Positions 12,119 to 25,350 of a DNA stretch of 64,000 bases are shown here, in pieces. A program made the position numbers and the translations under genes. Within the stretch, counting starts at the first letter, position 1; every line of letters begins with the position of its first letter. The notes under the pieces were generated by a model. The model did no database searches and was not told the DNA's origin. It worked only from the letters and a program-made list of their open reading frames with translations. The DNA is taken from assembly GCF_001411555.2 (NCBI RefSeq), contig NC_049911.1:33205044-33269043 (forward strand). Reading direction: 5' to 3'. Source of the stretch: Juglans regia (taxonomy: Eukaryota; Streptophyta; Magnoliopsida; Fagales; Juglandaceae).

Positions 12119-15100
12119 ATGAAGACAGGTCAGGCGTGGCGTGTAGGCATGGGTGATATGCAGATCTTGCCTGGGCCTCGCCATCGTCCTCCCATGAAGA
12201 GGCCTACATGGATTATTGTCTTGGTTTCATTGGTCACGGTATTTCTAATTTGTGCTTATATGTATCCGCCTCAAAGCAGTGCCGCATGTTACGTATTTTC
12301 TTCTAGAGGCTGTGAGGCTATTTCAAATTGGCTTCCACCTGCTCCTGCACGGGAATTAACCGATGAAGAACTTGCATCTCGTGCTGTGATTAGAGATATT
12401 CTGAATACACCTCCCACCAAATCTGAAAAATCTAAAATTGCCTTCATGTTCTTGACTCCGGGTTCATTGCCTTTTGAGAAGCTGTGGGAGAAGTTTTTCC
12501 ATGTAAGTTTCTGTTTTATCTTGGTTCTTTTAAATTTTTTTGGGCCTAATAAAATGACGTGCTTCTTGATTATGACTTTTTTCCTTACTTCTGTCCCGAC
12601 CATGGATATCGTGCTTAAAGCTTGATATTATACTTCTGTCATAAATTGCTTTCATAAGCTTTGCTTTTACAGGTAATGTAGTCTCGTTAAAAAATGTAGA
12701 AGGGAATGACCGTAGTGCACAGGAACTATTGTTTTAAAAAACTACTGAACTGCAAATATTAAATTCACTTTATGTTTTGATCCTGATTCCTGACTTGCAC
12801 CTAAGTGATGGAGTTTTGTACTTATGTCTTTTTAGAATTTTTAATTTATGCACTTATAAAAAAATATTTTTGAATTTATGCATGGTAAACATGTCCTAGT
12901 TACTTGTTATGCTATCGTTTGCCCTTATAAAGAGCAAGTTTGTTTATAAGAATTGTGAGATTCATTTCTCTCCAAACACTGTTTCATGCATATAAAGCCT
13001 ATCTTATTGCTGTTAAGTTTATATATTTAAAGAAGTTTTTCCATATTTTGTGGCAGGGTCATGAAGGCAAATTCTCTGTTTATGTGCACGCATCTAAGGA
13101 AAAAACAGTACATTTGAGCCGTTATTTTGTTAATCGAGACATTCACAGTGATCAGGTTGAAAATCTTGCATTCTGAAAGTGATCTAAATTTATATTCCTT
13201 AGATGGAAGTATGCCTTTGAAGAAAAAAACTATGAAAATCATTTTTGTTGCAATCATTTTATTACTTTGTTTATTTTTTTTATTGGTAAACAAAAGTTTA
13301 TTGATAATAGTAAGGATAGGCAATAACCCGAGTATATGGGATATATAAGAGCATCACCTATGCTTGATGATTTAGTGTATACAAGAAATTTATGTAAGTT
13401 CATACCAATAAAATCTATTACAAAAGCCCAATGGAATAAGATATTAAAAAATAAAATTCTAAGCTCATCCATTGACCACCTATGATCTTCAAAACTTATG
13501 TCATTCCTCTCCATTCAAATGCACCCCCATAGGCATATCAGAACCATATTCAAAACTGTTGCAATCTGTGAGTTGCCCTGAAGGCCTCTCCAAAAAGCTA
13601 GAAGATCGATCACTCGTTTCAGAATCACCTAAAGCTAGTCCCATCCCAGCAAAGATTTCATTTCGTAAGGTTGTGGCAATCTCACAATGAAGTAGTAGAT
13701 AGTCAACATACTTCCCACTCTTTTTGCACACATAACACCAATCCAAGACAATGATTCAACGTTTCTTTAAATTATCTAAGGTGAGGATCTTCCTCAAGGA
13801 AGCTGTTCATACAAAGAATATTTTTTTGATAGGTATTTAGAGGAGCCTTAGTCTTCCATATACTCTTCCACGGTAATGGACTTGTGTTATGTGTAGCAAG
13901 GGTTTGGTAGAATGAGTGAATGGTGAACTTCCCTTTCCTAGTAGGACGCCAATAAATCTTATCTTAAACTTCCCTCATTCCAATAGAATACACAAGATTC
14001 TAGACTCCAAGAAGGAGTCAACTTCTTAATCTTGAGCATCTCTAGAGAATGTAATATTCCATTTTATACTTTGTTCTGTTTATGGAAGAATCTGCAAGTT
14101 CTCCCTTTCTCCCAGTAATATTGGATTTTTTTCCAGTTACAATCTAGTACATATATTTACTCTAATAGTTGTTCCACTGTGGAAATAGAAAACATTGCTC
14201 TGAAGAAACACCAGGTCTTCAGTTGCTTTTAATATCTCCTGTGGTTTTTATATCAATTTTCCTTTTATAGTGTCCGACAATAATGGGCTGGGGATATTTC
14301 CCTGATCGCTTGATTGGTTTACACGTTTAATTACTTATTTTGCTGGGCAGTCCCTGGTCACTTTGGTTGAAACATATCGTATGGGGGTAATAAGATAGAG
14401 TTAATTTTGACTTATCGAGAATATCATGATCTTTTATTCATTAATGTAGATCTAGGAAATTAGTGAGCATAAATATGGATATTGGTATAAAAAATCTAAA
14501 GAATTTCATGATCTTTTATTCATTAATATAGATCTAGGAAATTAGTGAGCATAAATATGGATATTGGTATAAAAAAAATATAAAGAATCTCACGATCTTT
14601 TGTTCATTAATCTGATATAGGAATTTAGTGAGTATGTGAATGGAGAGTGGTATGAAAAATCTTAATAAAAATGAGGATATAACCCGTAAAATCTATACAT
14701 GTCTGGGTGTTTCCAAGAAGCTTTGGGCACACTTAAGGACTCGTTTGGTTCCTTGACTGCACTTAGCTCACAGCTGAGTTCGGTTCAGATTTAGACCTCT
14801 TCTAATATTCAAACACCTAACTCTCTAATTACTAAACTTATCTCAACTCAAAACCTCTTTACACTTAGGACCCACACCCTTTTTCAATTCAACATTTCTT
14901 TACTCATGGGACCCACAACTTTTTTCAACTTCTCATAAATACATCTAAATTCATCTTAGGTGGGCTCCACAGAATTCACTCTACCATATCAACTCACTAC
15001 TATTCATAGAAAACTCAACTCAGCTCAACACCCAAACACAGCCTAGTGAAATAAGAAGGTCCGTTCAATCTTGAATATGCTCAGAAATTCCATAATATTC

Positions 15101-18100
15101 ATTTTTGGTAGGTCAGAAACCCCATAATTTTTTTTGGTAAGTAAGGATTTCCATATATATACAGGGACATTGGTGTTAGATATATGTGTACTCGGGCATT
15201 GCCTAGTTTCATTCTATTCAATAAAGATATATGTGGATTCGTTGTGAAAGTACCCAAACTACATATGAACAGAATCTAACATGCACTGACTCATTAATGG
15301 TGAAATTACTGTTGTTGTCTGTTATTTACAATTTGCATAAACATGGTTCACTTCTTCTCACAGTTACAGTATACGTTTTTTATTTTTATCCTTTCAAGCT
15401 GTAAAGTTATGCACTTGTAATTGTCGGTAAAACTAATTACAGCTGTTTAGGTCGGTAATTCTTTTTAATAGGTAATTTATAAAAAAAAATATTTTTATAG
15501 GTAATTCTTTTTTACACGGTAATCATTTGTAAAATTCATATATTGCTTGTCCATGGTAATTTTCATGATAATAGTTTGTGATTATTGATCTGGTTCTGTT
15601 AGTTGTTTAATAAGATTAGCTGCTGATAATTTTGCAGGTCATATGGGGAAAAATTTCGATGGTTGATGCAGAGAGACGATTATTGGCACATGCTCTCAAA
15701 GATCCTGCTAACCAGCATTTCGTTTTACTTTCTGATAGGTGATGAGATTGTGTGATTACTTGGAGTTCTTTTTCTCCAAATTGTACTTACTTCCTTATAT
15801 AAGTTTCTTCACTCTTTCTGGCGTTGCAGTTGTGTACCGTTGCACAATTTTGACTATATCTACAACTATCTGATGCATACAAATATCAGCTTTGTTGACT
15901 GGTAATTCTTCTTGTAGAATGGCCTATTATAAGGATGGAGTAAGCATTGCAAGTTTTCATCTTGTGGAATTTCAAGTCAGCATTGTGGCATTCAAATTTG
16001 AAATTCATCATTTTTGGAATTGATTTGGATCAAGACTTCTCCTTGTTGATGCACTACATTTTCTTTTCCTCTTCTTTATTCCCCAGCTTTCAGGATCCTG
16101 GTCCACATGGAAACGGCCGGTATTCAGAACACATGTTGCCTGAAATTGAGAAGAAAGACTTTAGAAAGGGTGCTCAGGTATATCTTCGCTACGATAATGA
16201 TGAGGTGGAATGTAGTTCATGCAAAATACTCGATGCTTATATATTGAATAAGAACTGATCTCCATCTCCCCATAGCCTTTTTCAATATCTTATTCGAGGA
16301 TGTACTATTAGAGCGACCATGCAAGTTAGAAATGGGGCTTCATTAGATCTTTTTATAATTCAGACAATTACCTAACTATTGTAATCCCTCTCTGTTGGCT
16401 GGTTTTTTTGAGATGGTGGTGGTTGAAGTCAAACCAATGATTATAGGGTATCAGGGGTGATGCATTATTGCATGCAGTTGTAAAGAGCTTTGCCTTTTTT
16501 TCGATACAGTTAGGACAGGGTTCATAAGGGTCTTTGGTCATAAGAAGTTTTTTTTACTTGTATATATATAAATAAAAGATATACCAAGATGTAGCACCTC
16601 TAAATTGAACCTCTTTCAGTATTCGCTACGGGTAGTATTGAATTCTTTGATTTATTTCAGTGGTTCTCAATGAAGAGGCAGCATGCTGTGATAGTTATGG
16701 CTGATACTCTATACTACTCCAAATTTCGTGATTACTGCAAGGTGAAATTCATGACGCTTCTATCTTCTTCGTGGTTTCTGAAAATATGATATTTCTTTTT
16801 GGGTTTTCTGATAAGCTTTTATGGTAATGGAGACATACAAGTGTCTTGTCATCTGCAATATTTGTTCTTCGATGCTTGGTCATATTATGCCATTTGCTTC
16901 ATGTTATTCCCCATGCATATTTTGATCATACAATGCAATTTTTAAATTTTGATTGTCTATTGGTTCCAAGATTGTGATAGTCATCATCGCCATTTTCTTT
17001 TTTCACCACTTCATGGAGATATATCTTTTCATTTTATTACTTGTTAGTTATTTGATTTTCTTATTACAACTGTACGGATGGGAAAAAGTTTGACGTGAAG
17101 GTACAAAAGAGAGATTCTTGGCACATCATGAGTGCTTTTGCTCTGTATTTGACCTTGACTGAATTCATGTGGACGCATTTTCATTTGTTGTATTTTTAGC
17201 ATTAATTTTATATAACTATTGTGCAAGGATTGTTACCTATTGGGATTTGTTGGGACTTTGTTCTCGGACACGCGGTGCCAATAAAAAAAAAAAAGGATTG
17301 TTACCTAATGATAAAAGTGATAGTCAAGCTTTCCCTTGCAGGCATCTGTAACAAAGTGTTATTTCATCTCCATTCTCCATCTAATATTGAAGGTCTGGTC
17401 TTCAACCCGTTGTAGATTATGGGATCCTCTTGGTTGTTCTAGTTAGCAATCCCCTTGGTTGTTCTACATAAGCATATCATAGCTTTATTGTTAACATTTG
17501 GGAAACTGATACAGTAGGATGCAACAATGACTTGTATCTTTACCCAGTCAATGACTGAACTGTGTAAAGATACCTGAATCATAGCCCGTTATTGCTGGTT
17601 CAAAACATTCTAGGGAGATTACTATGTTTTAGATGGTGGTCTCCTATGCATTTGATGTTTCCATCAATAGGTACTAATGTCGGTGTTATTGATCACTACA
17701 GCCAGGTTTGGAGGGGCGTAATTGCATTGCTGATGAACATTACCTGCCAACATTTTTCCATGTGAGAATCTCTGTCCGCATTCCATCGAGCTTTTTTTTA
17801 CTTGTTATCAGCATCCTAGACTGAACCTATTGAAAATGTTTCCAGATTGCCGATCCTGGTGGAATTGCCAATTGGTCAATCACACATGTTGATTGGTCTG
17901 AGAGAAAGTGGCACCCAAAATCATACAAGGCTCGTGATATTACCAAACAGCTTGTGAAGAATATTACGGTATGATTCTACTTGATCAGAGAAATTTGTTC
18001 TCATGGCACTTTTTTACTCCTTGGGAAACTCAATGGAGATTAACTGAATTCCCCAGGGAATATCTCATAAAAAAAAAAAAATCCTTTGGCAATTCAGTTC

Positions 18101-18723
18101 ATCTCCATTTAGAATCCACCCCCGTTCATCCTGCCACCTATAATTATGTGTCCTGGTGTTGAAACACACCATCATCTTCTCAAAACTGTCCCCTCAAATT
18201 TGAAAAGAAATGAAAAAGGGAAAGAGGATAGATATTTTTTTGATTCGCTGCTGCTTTAAATTTGAAAGATTAACTGTGCCCATTCACGATGTAAAATGAT
18301 GAAACTGGTAAGTAATGATCTCATGAAATTGGTAAAGTTGGCGTCATTGTGCACCAATTTTACTTTGCCTTTAGCAAGTTGAGCATATCATTTAGAAGCT
18401 GTTGCTGTTTCAATGGGATTTCATGGATTGTGATGACACTTTGAACGTTGTTATATCTGCAGTCAATTGATGTAAGCGTTCATGTTACCAGCGATGAGAA
18501 GGTATGCTTTTTATAATGAACCCTGATTCAATCTTTCAGAAGTGCAATGGATAGGCAGTATTTGAAACAGTTTCCTTTCCTTGGGCTTCTACAGAAGGAA
18601 GTGCAAATGTGGCCTTGCCTATGGAACGGTGAACAACGGCCGTGTTACTTATTTGCCAGGAAATTTTACCCAGAAGCTCTGGATAACTTGTTGATGCTTT
18701 TCTCCAATTATACAACAATTTGA
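12119..18723 (+). CDS. BC10-like glycosyltransferase (Core-2/I-branching family)
   Basis: Ten coding exons: 12119-12502, 13057-13155, 15638-15738, 15830-15901, 16087-16177, 16661-16741, 17702-17761, 17846-17968, 18463-18501, 18595-18723. All have GT-AG borders and keep phase, giving 392 residues, normal for the family. The ATG at 12119 is preceded directly by TAG. Residues about 31-49 form one membrane segment (WIIVLVSLVTVFLICAYM), so it is a type II Golgi-type protein with a lumenal Branch domain (GT14-like) from about residue 90. Hallmarks are GKISMVDAERRLL, LLSDSCVPLHNF, FRKGAQWFSMKR and ADEHYLPTFF. The rice relative BC10 affects cell-wall cellulose and arabinogalactan proteins; substrate here is unknown. 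The gene looks intact. Intron 2 (2.5 kb) holds a LINE fragment, a minisatellite and a MITE. A likely AATAAA poly(A) signal lies near 19430. Confidence 0.93.
13266..14060 (-). mobile_element. Truncated LINE 3' end in BC10-like intron 2
   Basis: Read on the minus strand, broken frames give the end of a plant L1-type ORF2. There is a KIYWRPTRKGKFT segment, then the zinc-binding region (CYVCKKSGKYVDYLLLHC), then a C-terminal WMERNDISFEDH-type stretch. The 3' tail reads into A-rich sequence at 13266-13275 (a T run on the plus strand). Frames are interrupted, so it is dead. It is inserted antisense to the host gene and lies entirely within the intron. Confidence 0.8.
14418..14670. repeat. Three tandem copies of an about 83-bp unit
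   Basis: The motif TCATGATCTTTTATTCATTA recurs at 14424 and 14506, and as a diverged form at 14590. Copies 1 and 2 differ at only a few positions, while copy 3 is older. It lies in intron 2 of the BC10-like gene. Confidence 0.85.
14739..15043. mobile_element. Tourist-like MITE in BC10-like intron 2
   Basis: Its ends are GGACTCGTTTGG and CCAAACACAGCC, which are near complements, with TTA/TAG at the borders. It carries the ACTCAACTCAGCTCAAC end typical of the family. It is longer than the 200-bp copies elsewhere, with more GGGACCCACA-rich inner sequence. Confidence 0.55.
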
Positions 18724-20480
18724 GCAAGATATTTTTTACTCCTTTAATTCTTTGGTCGAATCAGTTGTTGCTTTCGACCCTTTGCTCAATCTATGGTTCC
18801 CTCGTAGCTTTTGAAGTTGTAAATTGCCACATTATTAGGTTTGAATGATCGGAAGCACAATTCTCGAGTGCGAGGGCAACTGGCATAGCAAATTAGGGTG
18901 ACCTGAGTTGGCAGGAGGCTAACAGATTGTTAGTGTCACTTCCTTGGGGATGGGTGTATTGTTTATTTTTTTTTCCCCTGTAATTCCGGCTCTACAAATG
19001 TTGATCTACTTGTGCTGCAGAAAATTTTGGGGGAATTATTTCTGTGCAATTATGGTTAATCTTTGTACAAGGTGATGACAAGGTGAAGTTCTGAATACGA
19101 GACATAACTAGAGCCTTGAAATCATACCGAGTTGAAAGAGAGAGAAGAAGGTTGTGTGAGTAGAAATTCTAGAATAATATTTGTACCAATCAAGATGTGC
19201 TGCACCTGTAGGTAGACAATCTCAGTATATGGTATGAACTAACACCAGTGTTGATTTGATATTTGAACGCGTTAAACATCTCCAGTCTTTCTTCATTCTA
19301 TATCTACTTTCCACTTAATCCTTGTCTTTTCAGAAGATGATGAATCTTTGTAGAAACTGGTCATTAAATCCTTATTTTTCCTATTTTTGCATGGTTATGG
19401 TGGCACCCTTGCCTTATGTTTTCATATGAAATAAAAGTCTTTCAAGAACATTAAAAGTTGGGGTGTAAAAAAAAAAAAGAAAAAGCTAATTACACTTAGC
19501 TCTCTTGAACTTTCACTCAATTTATAATGTGCCTTCGAAATTAATAATTGTATCAAAGTGGATCCTTGAACTTTCAAAACTTTTCAATCCTCCCTTTTGT
19601 TCATTAAATTTGACAAAAATTCACATGTTGATTATGTGCATAACATTCATCTAATTTATTATCATTAACTATATAAAATATAAAATAATATATGTTATTA
19701 ATTAATAATAAATCATAAACTATTAAATAATTTTTTTATTAATTTATATGTGGTTAATGAATACCAAATAATTTTATTGTATATATAAATTATTCATACT
19801 TGCTTGCAATTTAGGTATAAAATCAATAGGAATAAATCACCATCCCTGTCGGAATGAGTAAGCTTTATTGATAGAAAAGTAGAAAAATAGAGCACATTAG
19901 AATATCCAAATGGAAGATTCACCAATGAAGAGACATAGATGGAAAGAGCTAAATGAAACGAAAACTTTAAAAGAAGAAAGAAATCCGATGGGTAATTTTA
20001 CGGCGTTCAGACTGTTAGTACTTATCCATTTGTTGAAGATCAAAGAAGGTTGGCTGCGGAACTATGGAAATGAGAAGAAAGCAGACAAGCATTTCAAGGG
20101 GAAAATATTTTTGTAGTTATTCCATACATAAGTTGACACGTGCATATTTTTGTAGTTATGGCGCTTGTCCATTGCAGATCTCGTTTTTAAAATTGATTTG
20201 AACCGGAAGACCAAACCAATATAACATGAAATATTAATCTTATAATATAAAATAAATATAACATTTGATATAATATAAAATTAACCTTAAAAGTTTTAGT
20301 ATAACATTTGATTTGTGATATAACATAAATTAATCTTATAACATAAAGTTTTAGTATAAGTTTTCCCTAATCTATCATAACTTTCCACCGCTTTCTTTAC
20401 TTACTTCCTCTACGTTAGACCGACCAAACCCCAAATCAACTCTTTCCTGTTCATAAAGATTGCATGGTCCATCTAAATTT
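18724..20480. other. Intergenic, 3' flank of BC10-like gene
   Basis: It contains the probable 3' UTR of the glycosyltransferase gene and AT-rich sequence. Around 19843-19880 there is a possible LINE-tail remnant (AAGCTTTATTGATAGAAAAG). No gene is seen. The open frame at 19910-20116 has random composition. Confidence 0.5.
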
Positions 20481-20489
20481 TTATCATAA

Positions 20490-23400
20490 GCGTTATACCA
20501 TCTTTGGACTGGGAAATCACAGAAGCAACTTGGTCAAGAACTGCAACAACTTCTTGGATAAAACAAGAAGAAAACTTCCTATCAACTCTGTTTCAACCTC
20601 GTATCAACTTTGTTTATAAGATCCACGGCAGATTGGGACTGAAGCATTTCTCTCAAGATGCTCCTGGCTTCTTCCATCCTTCCTTTGACACATAGACCTC
20701 GGATCAAATACAAGAAACCCAAGAAATCTGGAGATATGCCTTTCTTCTTGAACTCCATAAAAAGCACGACACGAGGGCCCCTTCCATGTCACCCTTTGGG
20801 TTATAGCCAATGATAACAGCACTAACAATGTCTTATTCATCAGGCTTTAGGCATTTAATCTTCATATCAGACAGAAGCCTAAAGGCTTCCTCCATTCTAC
20901 CGAACTTGCAATAACCATTGATCAATGAGTAGTAAACACGTGTATTTGGATTAAAATCCTTGAGAACCATTCTCTCAAACAACTGCTTGCCATCTATCAG
21001 AAACCCCTCCCGGCATAATGCATCAATCAATGTAGCATATGTTATTTCAGAGGGAACTAAACCATTTTTCTCCTTTGAATCAAATAACCTTAAATGCTTT
21101 GACAAGGTGACCCTGGCAGCACAGCCCGTTTATAACTGAATTATAAGAGATGATGTTTAGGGTAATCCCTTTCTTTTTAACAAAAGCACAAACATCTAAG
21201 GCCTTATTGACATGCCCTCCCTTGCATAGTCCATCAACTATGATTGAATAATCAACCACATCCATAAGGGGCAGATACTTTTCAGCCTCCAAAAGAAGCT
21301 TATATGCATCTAAAACTCTATAATAAGAGCATTCTCATTGAATTGACCAAATGCATCTTTAAATTTTAGCTAATATCACATGAATTTACATTTGCCTATT
21401 CCATTTAAATTCAATTCTCACATTGGATTATCCATTTACTCTCTATATAATAATAAAATATTCTTATTTTAATAATTAATTACTTAATTTATTTTATTTT
21501 TATCACATTTTGTAGTTCTATCAAATAAACGTTAATAATAATTATACTCTAATTAAATTAATATTAAAAAAAGTATTATTAAATGTTAAATGTTAATTAT
21601 ATTCTAATTAATTTAATTTGTTTGTTTAGAGTGAGAAACTAATATTTTAATATTTGATGAAGCAATTGTGGTTAGTTATATTTGGTGAAGTATTGTAGCT
21701 AAAATCCAAATTATTTTAAAGATGCCCAGTCCAATATAAAATATTTTTAACATAAATTATTTAAATTTTAGCGATACTTCAACTTCAGTCAAGCGAATAA
21801 AAACGCTATTACAAGTTCCTTAAAAACAGAAACGGGAAAAGTGACTGCTGAATTCTTATCATTGATTCTGTCAAGAACCCGAATCGCTATGTCGGCATTC
21901 ATCGGACACAGGTAGTGTGCTAGTATCCTGCTCACCCTATGCTCAGCTAGGCCATATTCTTTGAGAAATGCGATCAAAATAGACTGGCTCAGTGACACTT
22001 TTCCAACACTAAAAAGCCCTTTTAAGATTCAATAGTAAGACTTGCTTGTCACAGTTGATTCTTTCTTTCTACTTGCTATGTACACTTGACTTGCAGCCTC
22101 AGGAAAACCTCTCTTGCACAAGTACAACATAGCATCATTACACGTTATACAATATATTTCTGACCTCAGATTCTTCAACCTGCAAACTAGTTTTAAAACT
22201 CCATCCGCACTTTTTGCTTCAAAAATTGCTTTGATCAGCATCATATAGGTATTCACATCCAAAGCTAAATCTTTCTCATTGAGTTCGATATACACTTCAG
22301 TGGCCATATCCACCATACCCTTCTTGCAGAGCCCGTTGATAATACAATTGTAGCATGCAACTGAAGAAATAGACGTTCTCCGAAAATCATCAAATATCTC
22401 AAGTGCCTCGTCGATTCCTCCTACTTTACAATACCCATCAATCATCGTACAATAAGTAACAAAATCTGCGGCCAAAATTCCCTTGTAGATCACATACATA
22501 TCTTCAAATGCCCCAACCATAAATAGTGCTTTGATCAGTATATTGCACATGACAACATCCATGCAGACTCCAGCCTTTTCCAATCTCCTCTTTGTTTCCA
22601 AAGTCCTCGCTGTATTCTCTTCCTCAATATACCCATGAAACAGTGTACAATAAGTAATAATATCTCCATCTATGCCCTTTGAGAGCTCATCAGCCTCAGA
22701 TGTCCTCCCAAACTTGCACAATCCATTAATCACACAGTATTATAGGTCAAGATACTTGGATTAATCCCCCTCTTCTCCATTTCATCGAGCAAATGAAAGG
22801 CAAGATCAAAATCTCCACTCCTGCAAAGGCCATTAATTAAAGTTGCAAACATAAATTCATCAACTACAATTCCCGAAACTTCAACCATCTTTAAAATAGC
22901 AAACGCTTCCTTCATTTTCCCTTTCTTGCAAAATCCCATAATGATGCAAGTGTACGTAACCAAATTGGGCTCTATTCCATCTTTACTCATCTTATTCAAA
23001 AGACCGACTACCTTTTCCACGTCCCCAAGCTTGGACAAGCCATCTATTAGTATAGTATAGCTCATAACATCTGGCTTGATTCCTCTTTCCACCATTTATT
23101 TTTTCTTTATAAACGCCTCCTTTAAATCCCCTTCCGCTATATACCCATAAATCCAACTGCTATAAAAAACAACATCAAATGCCAATCCTTCCATCTCCAT
23201 CCTACAAACCAAATCACGAATCTCATTCACTCTACCCAACTTAACAAAGAGCACCCGCAATCGCCGTGTAAGTCATCACTCTTCGAATTTGTGAGATTTG
23301 AGGAGAGCCCACGCGAGGATTGTGGGTGCGAGAGTTGCCTTTGATTTGGTTCGAACTCATTTGAGAGAAGAAGTGGATGATTGAGTTGAATCTGTGGGTT

Positions 23401-23631
23401 TGTGAGAGAGAGAGAAGGAATTGGTTGATGGACTTGAGAGTGGGGGAGAAGCCTCTTTTGAGTAAGGTTTGAAGAGGCGGGCGGGAGTTTAGGGAAATTA
23501 TTACTATGATTATCATAAGGAGAGGAAGAAGAAGAAGAAGAAGGAAAGAATTTGGTGGGAGTGGAAAACATTTGTTCATGGAACTTTGAACTTTGCCGAA
23601 CAATCTTGTTGCTATTAACGCGAAGACTCAT
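20490..23631 (-). pseudogene. Decayed mitochondrial-type PPR protein gene (At5g57250-like)
   Basis: Minus-strand fragments give many 35-residue pentatricopeptide repeats ([41 protein letters not shown] and so on), in the order of a long P-class PPR protein, class known to bind organelle RNA. An N-terminal Ser-rich stretch from the ATG at 23629-23631 looks like a transit peptide. Visible breaks are: a frame change near 23480; a missing block of roughly 100 or more residues near 23300; an extra base after GALC near 23240; TAA before MVERGI near 23096; a duplicated TG near 22733 in NTV/INGLCK; TGA within SKSYY/ILKGL at 22026-22028; a MITE-type insertion at about 21320-21790; frame changes near 21095 and 20770; a TAA near 20833; and scrambled frames in the tail. 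No single frame could give a working protein. Confidence 0.9.
21327..21747. mobile_element. MITE inserted in the PPR pseudogene
   Basis: It begins GAGCATTCTCATTG after TAA and ends before TAA at 21748. Near the ends, inverted GCATCTTTAAA segments are visible. The start matches the terminus of the Harbinger element at 31195 (GAGCATTTGTATTGG), so it may be a non-autonomous relative. The right terminus is degraded. It separates PPR sequence ending LVIAFLF from that resuming at RVLDAYKLLLEAEKY. Confidence 0.6.
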
Positions 23632-25010
23632 GTGCAGGCCTTTGCAAGTGAGGCGATGCTCTCTCCTGAATCATGAGTCCGATCCAATCGCGCTATCTTT
23701 CATTAGGACCAAATTTTATTAGGACATGGATTCCTCGAGGCTACAAATTTTAGAAAGCTGAGAAAAGCCACATTTCGACCATCCATTGGACTTCTTCTAA
23801 GAAAATTATTAGGTTCGAATCAAGCAACATTGTAAACAAGAATCCCAACTTAGTAAGGCGGGCTTCGAATGGAATTTTTGATGGGTAAAAGTGTAATTGG
23901 GCTTGAAATGGTTGTTGAGTAAGAGAGATCCATTACCGCCAAAATGCCCACAAGCTTGGGCATACAGCAAAACTTAAGTATCACTCTAAAATATGGTTAT
24001 TCTAATTTCACCCTTTATCATCTCCATTGCACTTTTTAAAATGTTTTAAAGGGGAAAAAAAAAAAGAGAGAGCAAAGTATGGAAACATCTTGAAAGAAAA
24101 ACCTGTGTTTGATTGTTAACACCTATAAAATACTAATATTCAAAGATCAACTCAAATCATCTGAAATCACTTCACCACAAATCACAAAATACTACTATAT
24201 TAAATATTCTTAATTTAGGGATCACAAATCTCTTTTCTTAGAAAAAAATATATATTAAGTTATCAATCATATTTGAAAGCATCAAATAAAGAAATAGACA
24301 CGTAAAATAAATTTTATAATATTATTGTTATTTGTTTAGATTTTTTAGACAATTCTAAATGTATTTTATTTAGCAATCATAATTATTATTTTTATTCTTT
24401 CGTAACATAACTAGTCTTCTTGGCGAAAGCAAGGAATTGGTTATGGCAAATTCATTTTATATAAATACTTTCAATTTAACACATAATTATATAAAAATTA
24501 TAATAAAAAAAATTGTAAGTATATCATTACTCATTGACAATCAAGAAAATGTCAGAGAGTAATCTAACACTTGAGCATTTTGTTGCTTTGCAAGTTCACT
24601 TATTAGATCTACCTTCCTTTCTTATCCTTGTTTCTTTTTATTTAAAATCATAAAGTTGAGATAGGAACTTGAAAGAATCTTCACGTATTCTTGACTCCGC
24701 ATCAAGCTCCAATTCTGATAGATAAAGGGATTAAAAAAAGAGTTGAGATCCAAAACCGATTAGAAAGGCCTGCCTCTTAACCCGAGCTAATCATACTTTG
24801 TCAATCAATGTCCATCTTTCTATAAATATATCTTCCTCTAACTTAAAAGAACCTATCTTTATTATTGTTTATTATTATTCATCAACAATAATGAACAGTA
24901 AATAAGCTTTTTTTTCGCAAGGCTTTTTTTTTTTTTTTCATGTTTGTTTAGTTTTTCTGTTTCTTTTGGGTTCGTCCGTGTGAATGCGACGTAATACCAC
25001 AATCGTGCGT
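23632..25010. other. Intergenic, no gene seen
   Basis: Upstream flank of the PPR pseudogene, with GA-rich and AT-rich stretches and poly-T runs. No family-like ORF on either strand. Confidence 0.5.
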
Positions 25011-25016
25011 GGAGAA

Positions 25017-25350
25017 TGAGAGAGAGAGAAAGGAAAAGTGGGGAAAAATATTAATTTTTAGATTTTAAATTCCAACCCTTCATAATTAATCTAACGGTAG
25101 AAGTTTAAATATTGATTTAAACTAACATAAAATAGATAATTAAAATATAAATATTCTATCATACACTTAAAATTAACTTCAATTTATAAAATGCTAATTT
25201 TTCATCATTAAATAAAAGATAAAATTTTACTGAATATTTTTAAGAGAATAATATTATATCATACACTAAAAATCAACTTTAATTTATAAAATACTAATTT
25301 TTCATCATTAAATAAATGATGAAATTTTACTATACATTTCAAAGATGAAC
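25017..25350. repeat. Diverged copy of the 26430/26871 repeat
   Basis: GA-rich start followed by GATTTTAAATTCCAACCC and ATTTAAACTAACATAAAATAG, matching the repeat pair at 26430-27330. It contains its own inner duplication of about 100 bp (CATACAC…TTTCATCATTAAATAAA at about 25160 and 25260). Confidence 0.55.

Noticed and set aside
23227..23631. Second ORF overlapping the PPR N-terminus as a separate gene
   Set aside because: Its first part is the transit peptide of the same PPR gene and the rest is out of frame. The two overlapping ORFs are one broken gene.
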